From Cyrtodaria siliqua (taxonomy: Eukaryota; Mollusca; Bivalvia; Adapedonta; Hiatellidae), in the NCBI GenBank assembly GCA_037043455.1, contig JAWPHD010000228.1, forward strand, positions 310,001 through 374,000: a stretch of DNA of 64,000 nt, given 5' to 3'. Below are positions 55,088 to 64,000 of the stretch, piece after piece (the first letter of the stretch is position 1; each line of letters begins with the position of its first letter). Below the pieces are notes generated by a model that made no database searches, had not been told where the DNA came from, and saw only the letters and a program-made list of their open reading frames with translations. The translations under genes and the position numbers were made by a program.

Positions 55088-55790
55088 GATCAAAGGTCAT
55101 GACAATGACGTGGTGCGGGGTCCGTCCGTCCGTCTGAACTTTTGTTCGTGGGGACTTCTCCTCAGACACCGCTTGGCCAATTTTGACCAAACATCACATG
55201 AATGCTAATTAAATGAATTTCTTTTTAGATTTGCTAGCATTAGGTCAGCGCGACATCCAAGATGGCCGCCATTACCATATATTGTCAAAACCTTAAACAA
55301 CCTTCTTCTAAAGAACCACTGGACAGATTTCGCCAAAAATGAATAAAAATGATCGCCAACGCCTAGCCTGTCAGATTTGTTTGAATAAAGTCCCTCGTAT
55401 ATAAAACATGATCGTACCCCGGAGTCCAAAGTTTGTATATTGAGATTTTACATGTTTTTCATAGACTTATATAGGAAAAAACATTAAAAAAACACCATCT
55501 TCTCTGAAACCACAATGTACAGAGCTCTCATGTATTACATGTGTCTTCTACTAAGTTTGTCAAATGGCAACCCTGGGGTCAAATTTGGCCCCGTCCCAGG
55601 GGTCACAGTTTTACATAGGCTTATATAGGGAAAAAATCTTCTTCTCTGAAACTATAAGAGCCAGAGGTTTAATATTTTGCATTTACTATAAGCGTATGGT
55701 CCTCTAACCAATCTGTTCAAATGGTGATCTTGCGGTCACATTTGGCCCCGCTCCAGAGGTCACATGTTTTATTACATAGACTTAGATTAT
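55088..55790 (-). mobile_element. Helitron-like ~165-bp-unit repeat inserted in the Polinton
   Basis: The reverse complement of the family at 12850-15050. Shared blocks include CAAGATGGCCGCCATTACCA, ACATGTTTTTCATAGACTTA, CACAGTTTTACATAGGCTTA and GGTCACATTTGGCCCCG. It is read minus, with its 3' end towards the integrase. Confidence 0.7.
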
Positions 55791-56389
55791 CAGCTGATAA
55801 TAAACACCACACAATAATGCAAAATTACGTTTATTAGCAAACTAACTTTAAAGCACGAATATGATATTGGTCAAGTGCTAATGTACATCTGTTGTTGGAC
55901 ACTGCAAATGTTTCCATGAATGGTAATTGATCCTTACTATCACAATGACAGGGGACAGCGCCTATTCAATTTGAATTAAATTAATAAATGAGGCTCAGAG
56001 CTCTACCTATATACATGTTATTTTAATATATTAAAGTGACTGGAGGCCATCTGGAAAAAGCATAGGCAAAAATACACATACGACTACAACCATGTGATTC
56101 AGTTTTATATTCAATGGACATAATTATGCACTACATTTGGACATATTTATGTGTTGTTTTAGTCAATTCTTACAAATATAGCTTTCTCATGTGCCCCCTT
56201 CCCCCACAAGCCCCGCCTTTTCTCCATTTTCCATCCGATCTTAACCCCACACACCACCCCATCCCAAACCCGATTCTTTTCTATACATATTTTTGTGTTA
56301 TTTTTGGTTATCAATTATAAACCTATAGCTATGTTGCGCCTCAGCCCCACCCCACATCCAACACCCCATTATCACCACCACCGCAATTT

Positions 56390-56541
56390 TTCAGGCGGGC
56401 ACCTGGGTAGAACCACCGACGTTCCGCAAGCCAGCTGGATAGCTTCCTCACACAGAGATTCCTAATCCCCTGAGGGATCGAACCTACAGAAAGTGATTTC
56501 AAGTCAGATACTCTAACCAACCACTCTGCCACGGACGCCCC
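56390..56541 (-). repeat. tRNA-derived SINE, reverse orientation
   Basis: On the minus strand it begins GGGGCGTCCGTGGCAGAGTG, continues through a TTAGAGTATCTGACTTGAAA segment and reaches box B GGTTCGATCCC (about 56473-56483), then the shared body with GGTTCTACCCAGG. It is a good tRNA-like head but has no acceptor stem. Confidence 0.75.
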
Positions 56542-57880
56542 GCATCAATTATAAAAAGGCGCACATAATTAAATTCCAGTTGGCAGCAGTACGTTGTTAC
56601 TATGTGAACATCTGGACAGCTGTTGAATGGAATGGCTGGCCGTAGGGTGGGGTTGGGACTCTGTTCGAAGTCTTTGTAAAAGAGGGACTGTCAGGATTCC
56701 AGTGTATACTAAGGAGTGGTTGAGCCCTCTGTAACCAATGCGGCGTACCTGGTCGTAGACTATTTTAAAGCAGTTGAAGCTGGCGTTTTTATAATCAAAA
56801 AGGGTACTATAAAGTTTTAATATTGTAGGGCAAATAGTTCCAAGAATGACATCCGAGAAATATGATTTTATGATCAGGTCAGAGAGACCTTGACATTTGA
56901 CCTACTACCATGAACGCAATAGGGTAGTTGTTGCAAAATGGATAATACATGTATTTGTATGTTTCAAGATTGAAGGTATAATAGTAAATAAATTACAGCC
57001 CAAGAGACGTTTTTTTGGATTGATTGGGTAAGTGTGACCTTAACCTTTTTGAGCTACTTACCCTAAAATTAATATTTTAACACGGTTATTATTTCTGTAA
57101 AGTTTCAGGATGGCCTTATACTTACAATTTACAGATAGGAGAATGTTTCTCAGGGTTCGGCAATTGTCAGTTCCAAGTGTCCTTGGTGACCTACTGAACA
57201 CCAAACCAATAGGCTTCCTCCTCTCACTACGGACAATGCCCACATATGACGTTTACTACGGGTAAGGCCAGATGGTATACTTTTGGAGTTGTCATGTGCA
57301 ATGCTTATGTGCATATATGGCCATGGTGACCTTGACCTTTTGACTTTCTAACCCCAAAAGTAATAGGGTTCCTTCCCTTATCAAAAGCAATTTGCCTATA
57401 AAGTTTCATGAGTGTAGGTTTTATACTCATGGAGTTATCACTTGGAATATGTATACCCCTATGAGGTTATTGTGACCTTGACCTTTGACATAGAGAGCCC
57501 AAAATCAACAGAATTCCGCCTCTGACCAAGGGCAATGTATTTCTAAAAAAATAAACGTTTAAAAATGTATTTTTACATTTGTGTTCTTTTTTTTTTTTTA
57601 CATATGTGTCTTTTTTCGTCTTTTTTTACATTTGTGTTCTTTTTTTTTCCTCACTTTTGTCACATTTTTTTAACATATGTCACCAAACGTGTTATATTTG
57701 TCGTATGCTTTTACATATGTGACTTTTTTTTTACATTTGTAACCGTTTTTACATTTGTGACATTTCTCACGTTTGCGGTTCCTAAATAGGTCCAGATACT
57801 ACACATTTTCACCCAGAGATTCGGATCAAAATTCGGCTTATATGTGAAAGCACTAGCCGATTCCGAAACTACAAAAAACC

Positions 57881-58095
57881 GCTTCGGTTCGGTTTCGTTT
57901 CGGTTTCGGTGTATATGTGAAAGGACCTTAACAAGCGTGTGTTCGAAGCAGGTAGTGGGTTCAAAAATGCAGACGCCGAATCCCCACCGAATCGGTTTCG
58001 TTTCGGTTTCGGTTTCGTTTCGGTTTCGGTTTCGTTTCGGTTTCGGTTTCGTTTCGGTTTCGGTTTCGGTTTCGTTTCGGTTTCGGTTTTGGGGT
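57881..58095. repeat. TTTCGG-type microsatellite
   Basis: GGTTTCGGTTTCGTTTCGGT repeated in two blocks, mostly 58000-58090. Phe/Arg/Val/Ser-rich or Glu/Thr/Lys-rich open frames here are artefacts. Confidence 0.9.
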
Positions 58096-58850
58096 CAAAG
58101 GTCACCGGAACATCTCCATCCGTTTTGTGACAAATATTTATTTTAATTAATATTTAAAAGTACTTTTACAAATATTAAAGCAAATGCCAACGCTTTTATT
58201 ACTAACACAACTAATTGATCAGATTGTACTGCAGCACAATGCTAATTAAAATTACTAACTATGATAATTTAAATTTATGCAAATTTGAAAACCCTTTTCA
58301 AAGTTCTGCGGTCGATGGTATAGCATATATAGACGATCGAGGTATAGTATCTATCGGTTACATGTTTGCAAGTGTTGGTCACCTGGTGAAAATGACAGTT
58401 ATCTGCTAACTTGTTGTAGTCTCACCATTGTGGCGCCTAGTAGATGGTATCCGTGTAGTTCCGTTACTAGCAAACTATATTGGGGTGCAGCTGCTAAAGA
58501 ATTCTTCCCTGATATGTGTTTGCTGGTAACAGACCTCGCCAAACTTTAGTTGTATCTCTGCGTTTCATTTCGGTAGAGATATGCCAAATAGAGTTCTGGT
58601 AATGTCTATGGAGCGAGCCGGCCCATTGAAAAGTTAAATGGATTGTAGGATGAGAGCACACATTAACGGCTGTGCACAGCTGCGTAAAAAGAATTTGTAC
58701 AGCCGTTAATGTAAAATACATGCGCATAACATGTGGCTTTTGCAAAAAAATTATAAAATAAACTGTAAATGTTATTAGTTGAATTGTATGAGAAGGATAT
58801 TGAAAATATTAAATAAGAGGTTTAAAAATAATTATATATACTATTATATA

Positions 58851-59165
58851 ATGGAACAAGAAAGATTAGAAAAGGCTTGCAGAAAACTTAACCATTTGAA
58901 AGATAAATATAGAAGAAAATTGATGAGAGGTAAGCAACTCCAAGTAGAATATGAAGTAGTCCGTGATGATTTTATGGACACCAAAAAAAGGCGATTGCTG
59001 GTTGAAATGGATAATTATGAACGTGAGCTTGATAGAAACAGAGAAGAGCTTCTTGAACTGAAATACAAAATAACAAAGTGTAGAAAAATAAAATACTCCA
59101 TGGTAAAAGATGATATGCAGAGCGATGATGAAGACTACTGCCCGGTTCCTTCTGACTTTGCTTAA
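58851..59165 (+). CDS. Small charged coiled-coil protein ending in the right TIR
   Basis: An intact 104-codon frame from ATG at 58851, preceded by TATATACTATTATATA as at other Polinton genes. Highly charged and helical (EQERLEKACRKLNHLKDKYR; RELDRNREELLELKYK), with an acidic tail DDMQSDDEDYCPVP. The last ~25 codons (from 59089) lie inside the TIR, so a partial inverted copy sits in the left TIR beside polB. I place the start at 58851 rather than the in-frame ATG at 58779 because of the upstream motif. Function unknown. Confidence 0.65.
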   Translation: MEQERLEKACRKLNHLKDKYRRKLMRGKQLQVEYEVVRDDFMDTKKRRLLVEMDNYERELDRNREELLELKYKITKCRKIKYSMVKDDMQSDDEDYCPVPSDFA

Positions 59166-59431
59166 CGAGTTGCAAATGTTATGCTATTAAAATGACAAAC
59201 CGGATTGATTAGTAGTATAGATACTGGGGGTATCAGGCAAGTTTTCCCGAGCGGGGTGCTTGAGAAAACTAATGAATATGTTGAGGGGTTGACTTAGGCG
59301 TGACTTACATTTAGATCTTGGTGATATAAATGAGAGTTATGCTTGAGTCCCCCCCTGGCATATTTCACTAGTTATTCTCGTTCCCTGCGCGGGAGGGAAA
59401 CTGGCCTGGTACCCCCAGTATCTATACTACT
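59089..59431. repeat. Polinton right terminal inverted repeat
   Basis: Inverted match of 40735-41077. The outer 221 bp (59211-59431) form the same nested inverted repeat with AGTAGTATAGATACTGGGGG at both of its ends. Beyond it, TA and then TCCAGT (59433-59438) begin the flanking satellite. Confidence 0.9.
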
Positions 59432-59432
59432 A

Positions 59433-62050
59433 TCCAGTATTTTCCCAGCTATTTCCCAGCACGTTTTTCTGTCTACCATATCACTGCCGTGATAGAGTAT
59501 TATTACGGATATTATTTTCTCATTAGTGAGTTTGACATGAAAATGGTCGGGAAAACGTCTTACATAGAATATGATATCATCTTTCAACATACCAAAATTG
59601 GTCGAGTTTTCCCCCCAGCCGTGTCTAGTTATTTCTCAGGCTGTCGTTCCCTCTAGTTTTGCCACTGCTTTGATATAATAGGGTGTTGTTGGTTGTACTA
59701 TTATCTAAGTAGTGGGATTAATATGAATTATGGGCGAGAAAACATGATAGATGAGATATGATGACATAGTGTTCAAATATAATATATGGTCCAGTTATTT
59801 CCAAGCAATGTCCAGTTATTTCCCATCTATGTCTAGTTATTTCCTAGCACGTTATTCCGTCTACCATATCGCTGCCCTCATATAATAAAGTATTGTTACG
59901 GATATTATCAGCGAGAAAACATGAAAAAAATGAGATATGATATATTGTTCAAATACAATATATGGTCCAGTTTGTTTCCCGGTGATGTCCAGTTATTTAC
60001 CAGCTATGTCCAGTTATTTCCCAGCACGTTATTCCATCTACCATATCACTTCCCTGGCATAATAGAGTATTGTTACGGATATTATCAGCGAGAAAACATG
60101 AAATATGAGATATGTTGACATATTGTTCAACTACAATATATGGTCCATTTATTTCTCGGCAATATCCAGTCCTTTTCCAGCTATGTCCAGTTTTTTCCCA
60201 GCACGTTATTCCGTCTACCATATCACTTCACTGTATAACAGAGTCTTTTTACGGCTATTATGAGCGAGAAAACAGGAGATATGAGATATGTTGACATATT
60301 GTTCAACTACAATATATGGTCCAATTATTTCCCGACAATGTCCAGTTATTTCCCAAGTATGTCCAGTTATTTCCCAAGTATGTCCAGTTATTTCCCAGCA
60401 GTGTAATTTTTCCGTCTACCATATCACTGCCCTGATATAATACAGTATTGTTGCGGATTTTATTATCTCATTAGTGTGCTTGACATAAAAGTGGACGGAA
60501 AAACTTCTTAGATAAGATATGATATCATTTATTAACGTACACAAATTGGTCCCGTGTTTTCCCGGCTGTGTTTAGTTATTTCCCAGGCCGTCGTTCTCTC
60601 TTGTTTTGCCACTGCTATGATATAACAGAGTGTTGATGGTTATACTATTATCTAAGCAGTGGGGTTAATATGAAATATGAGCGAGAAAACATGAACGATG
60701 AGATAAGATGACATATTGTTCAAATACAACATATGGTCCAGTTAATTCCCGATATGTCCAGTTATTTCCCAGCACGTTTTCCACTCTACTTGTGACACTG
60801 CTATGATATAATAGAGTGTTGTTGGTTACACTACTATCTCAGTAGTGAGGCTGATATGAGATGTCAGCAGGAAAGCTTCAGCAATGAGATATGATGACAT
60901 ACCATATTATTAAAATACAAAATATTGTCCAGTAATTTCCCGGCTTTGCCCAGTTTTTCCCCAGCGCTTTGTTTCCCCTAATATTATATTCTCATTTGTG
61001 AAGTTTGCATGACAGATGAGCGGGAAATCATCACAGATATATTAACATATTATAAAAATACAAAATATAGTACAGTTATTTGCCGGATATACGTCAACAT
61101 GTGTCGTGTTATAATAAATTCATGAATTAGTCATAACTATTGTATCTAAGTGATTAGAAGGATATAGAATGCATCAGAAGTGGAAAAATGTAAGAAAGCT
61201 ATATATATGGTCCACTTATTTCCCGACACTATATAGGTCGTGCTATTATATAATATATTCGTGAATTAGTTGTCACTATCGTAGCTCAGTGCCGAAAATG
61301 ATGTAGAATGCATTGGAAGTGCAAAATAATAACATATTTTAAGAAAAACTATACATGGTCCAGTTATTTCCTGGTGATGTCCATTTATTTCCCGACACAT
61401 TGTTCCTTTAATACGTTTCGTGGTATTATATAATATATTCGTGAATTATAGTTAAATATAACTATCGTATCTCTTCGCTGAGAATGTGTAGAATGCATTA
61501 TAGGTGAAAAAATAATAACAAATTATAAGAAAAACAAGATATGGTCCAGTTATTTCCCGGCGAAATCCAATTATTTCTCGACATAACGTTCTGTCAGTAT
61601 ATATCGGCGAAATGTTTATAACAATTGTATCTCAGTGGTGAAAAGAGATGAAGGAAACATCAGAAGTGAGAAATAATAATACATTATAAGAAAAAACTAA
61701 ATATGGTCCACTTATTTCCCGGTTATGTCAAGTTATTTACCGACACACTGTTCCTTCAAAATATGTTGCGCTATAATATATTCGTGAATAAGTTATAACT
61801 ATCGTATCTCAATCATGCTGAAGATTTAGAATGCATCAAAAGTGAGAAATAATAACATATTACAACAAAAACAAATATGGTCCAGCTATTTCCCGGCGAG
61901 GTCAGTTTATTTCCAGATAAATTGTTATGACAAACGTTGATACTAGTTACTATTTTCTATTTATTATAATCATAGAATGTAAAGCTGAATTAATAGTATT
62001 ATCAATAATTACCTATATCGAGATAATGCCCAGAAAAAAAGGAATGGACC
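59433..62050. repeat. ~177-bp satellite, right flank of the Polinton
   Basis: Continues the array of 39960-40737. Units marked by CCATATCACTGCC and GATGACATATTGTTCAAATA are spaced about 168-202 bp up to about 60900. They then diverge into longer units (ATGGTCCAGTTATTTCCCGG, TATAATATATTCGTGAATTA) to about 62050. Confidence 0.85.
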
Positions 62051-63259
62051 ATTTTTTCCCGACAATGACTGGTTCGCTTGCGCCCAGTTAATTACCAATA
62101 AATGTTTTGAACATTTATCTTCCCCTGAATTCATTCACTGCTGTCCAGAATGCGGTGGTGGAGGAGGCGGACCATTTCTCCCTCATTATATGTATACAAT
62201 ATCAACAATTATGACACATAACATGACTAATTAATTGTGAGACGCCCCCTATAACACCACCTTAAACTTTACACGCATGCGCATTATAGCTTCCGTCCAT
62301 AAATTTCCTGCATTCGCAACATCTCGTACACTGCTTCGCAGCGGGATCCCGAGGAATGACGGGATTGACCGAGCGTTCACGATTGAAATTTCCTGGTTCA
62401 GTATTTTCCCGTTACACCGGAGTGAATATAATGGAATTCCAGAAATGTTCTTAAACAGAAATGACATAAATGTTTATTTGTTGGTTTTCAGAAGATATCT
62501 ATGTTTACATCCAGAGTTGAATATAGCATTCTAGGCATACTAGAAAAATGGAACGCTAGAATTGTGTCGGTTATGTTCATGTTTTAACTTGTTTAAGCTG
62601 AAGTCCATTGCGAAATTGTATTTGTATCGAAGTTGGTTCACCTAATATTCTTTATGCAGAATGTAATTTGAGTTGTAAGATGGTTATGACTAATCGTAAA
62701 GACGCGGGAATCCTCATCTTTAAACGTTAATTTACGTTGGTTGTCATTAGTTCCAACACAGAAGTATATTCCATATTCATGTAAATATTAAAGGCAGTAC
62801 ATTCCTGTTCCAAAATACTGATTTCCAGCATTTCGGCCGCCTAAGCCAAATATAATATGTACGTGCTTTTCGAATGTTAAAATCTGAATCATGAAAGCCT
62901 TAAAAGTGTCATAACAGAAATTGGTTTCTTGGACTATCGATCACGTGACCTTAATTAATTAGGTCTTTGCCCTGGATCGGATAGTATACTATTTAAGAAT
63001 GGTCAAACTGACAGTTTTACAAGCTATCAGATTTGGCATTTATTGGCTTATGACGTCGCACACGTACTGGCGTTCATTGAAAAACAAAAACAACAACAAC
63101 CCTGCTTTGTTCAAAGAATTTGATACATAAAACAAACGGATTGTTTGTCTCCATAAAATGTTATATATATTATATTTTGTTATGACATTCCCTATACCAT
63201 GCTTTTAGAATTATTTAGGTTATTCGAAAGCACGCGTTTTGAGTTGTTTTATTGTCCGA
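62051..63259. other. Intergenic DNA, no supported gene
   Basis: No recognisable coding region or RNA gene. Opposing open frames at 62249-62467 and 62277-62534 overlap each other and have no motif. Confidence 0.5.
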
Positions 63260-63267
63260 CAAGTTAT

Positions 63268-63440
63268 TAGGGCCGTCGCACCATCGCGTATCTACAAGTC
63301 GATGCGATATTTTACAATGGTACGATGACACTATGGTACGATGGCGATGGTCCATCACGTAATCGCCATCGTACCATCGCCATCGTACCATCGATCGTCG
63401 ACTTGTAACAATGGTCCGTCGCATCGCATCGATTTGTAAA
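63268..63440. repeat. Palindromic ATCGCCATCGTACCATCG repeat (MITE-like)
   Basis: Inverted copies of CGTACCATCGCCATCGTACC-type sequence around about 63355, with outer inverted ATCTACAAGTCGATGCGAT / ATCGATCGTCGACTTGTAA blocks. Probably a short foldback element. Confidence 0.6.
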
Positions 63441-63894
63441 CATTACTTGTCAAGTTGTTACACGTCTTGAGCATTGCTGTTCCTCGCGTTGTTGCTAGCA
63501 AACTAAATGTTGTCGTAGTATGTGCAGTTTTTGTGTTTCGTACGTGTAATATGATTTTAATAGAAGTAGTTACAAGAAAAAACTGATGCAAAACATCAAG
63601 GCGGCGCAGAATGTTTTCAAAAGGAGGAAACAAACAGTCATGAGTATTTATTTGCAATTTTTATTATATGACAACAAAAATGTAAAAATATTTCAAAAAA
63701 GTATAAACAGTAAGCAATAGTAACTTGAAAACAAAGGCACATACTTAAGATATCAAAAAATATTTAAGTGTTTGCACTAATTGCTGATGATATATATTTC
63801 TAAAATGTTATGAAGGTATTTAGAATGTGGAGGTAGTTTGAATTAAGTAAAATATAAAAAAGGAAGGTGATATTATTGAAATGTATACTATGAC

Positions 63895-64000
63895 AAATGG
63901 CTGGGGTAGGTGGACATGTATTAATGGCTAGGGTAGGTGGACATGTATTAATGGCTAGGGTAGGTGGACATGTATTAATGGCTAGGGTAGGTGGACATGT
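63895..64000. repeat. 27-bp minisatellite at the right edge
   Basis: Four near-perfect copies of GGCTAGGGTAGGTGGACATG then TATTAAT, running off the window. Confidence 0.9.

Larger units (their letters stand above)
55791..58750. other. Foreign repeat-rich insertion inside the Polinton
   Basis: No Polinton gene is recognised here. It holds a SINE (56390-56541), dispersed blocks with GTGACCTTGACCTTT around 57000-57560, a T-rich tract (57580-57780), a TTTCGG satellite (57881-58095) and a short inverted repeat (ATTAACGGCTGT at 58661 and complement at 58702). An open frame at 58215-58409 has no recognisable motif. Confidence 0.6.
40738..59432. mobile_element. Polinton/Maverick (adintovirus-like) element, ~18.7 kb
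   Basis: Bounded by ~340-bp TIRs and a 6-bp direct repeat TCCAGT (40732-40737 and 59433-59438). It carries the Polinton core set: PolB, packaging ATPase, integrase, adenain-like protease, double-jelly-roll major capsid and a probable minor capsid protein. It also has PLA2, a fibre-like protein and several small unknown proteins. Removing it restores a continuous satellite unit. Leftward genes occupy 41075-45638 and 46270-48376, rightward genes 45708-46268 and 48424-55063, plus one gene at 58851-59165. About 3 kb of unrelated repeats (55064 to about 58750) are inserted. Several genes are broken, so it cannot now produce particles by itself. Confidence 0.93.

Noticed and set aside
57844..58146. 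Phe/Arg/Ser/Val repeat protein (FRFRFGFGFVSVSV), resembling an RFamide-type precursor at first glance
   Set aside because: No signal peptide or Gly-Lys/Arg processing sites. It is a translation of the TTTCGG satellite.
58215..58409. Possible remnant of the missing integrase C-terminus
   Set aside because: I see no DDE Glu motif or chromodomain in any frame from 58100 to 58750, so I cannot link it to the integrase.

Overview
The window is nuclear DNA of a marine invertebrate, most likely a bivalve mollusc. This rests on a spliced animal gene, many tRNA-derived SINE fragments, tandem-unit dispersed repeats of the mollusc type, a Penelope-like element, a PIF/Harbinger transposon and a Polinton/Maverick (adintovirus-like) element. 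No organism is named in the data, so the assignment is an inference. Most short open frames in the window are translations of satellites, not genes.

Layout. 1-570: 60-bp minisatellite. 2862-22432 (minus strand): a complete eight-exon GH29 alpha-L-fucosidase gene. Its exons join with consistent phases into 465 codons plus stop. Its introns hold MITEs, SINEs, a 42-bp minisatellite of about 5.7 kb (intron 6), a Helitron-like repeat and a 39-bp minisatellite (intron 3), and a 1.6-kb foldback element (intron 1). 23280-25914: a PIF/Harbinger transposon with TIRs, a TTA target duplication, a broken transposase and an opposing MADF-like gene. 28341-30590: GA microsatellite joined to a 5'-truncated Penelope-like reverse transcriptase with a GIY-YIG domain. 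32240-36220: a large tandem-unit repeat with an internal 1.45-kb duplication. 36640-37440: a LINE endonuclease fragment. 39960-62000: a satellite with a ~177-bp repeat, split by the Polinton at 40738-59432.

The Polinton is the most striking item. It has ~340-bp terminal inverted repeats, a 6-bp target duplication (TCCAGT), protein-primed PolB, an FtsK/HerA-type packaging ATPase, double-jelly-roll major capsid protein, a probable minor capsid protein, adenain-like protease, phospholipase A2, a fibre-like coiled-coil protein, several small virion or unknown proteins, and an integrase cut off by a later insertion. Most genes start just downstream of a TCTA-type motif followed by a TATATA run, which suggests a shared virus-like promoter. 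The leftward block (polB, unknown genes, membrane and basic proteins) and the rightward block (ATPase, fibre, capsid, protease, PLA2, integrase) diverge from a near-palindromic intergenic region at 48377-48423. Eight genes look intact. The others carry single internal stops, 1-nt frameshifts, a lost start codon or a truncation, so this copy is decaying but fairly young.

A second notable item is fucosidase intron 6. The 42-bp minisatellite unit matches the exon-6/intron-6 junction, so the array appears to have grown from the 5' splice site and to have left more than 100 copies of splice-donor-like sequence in one intron.
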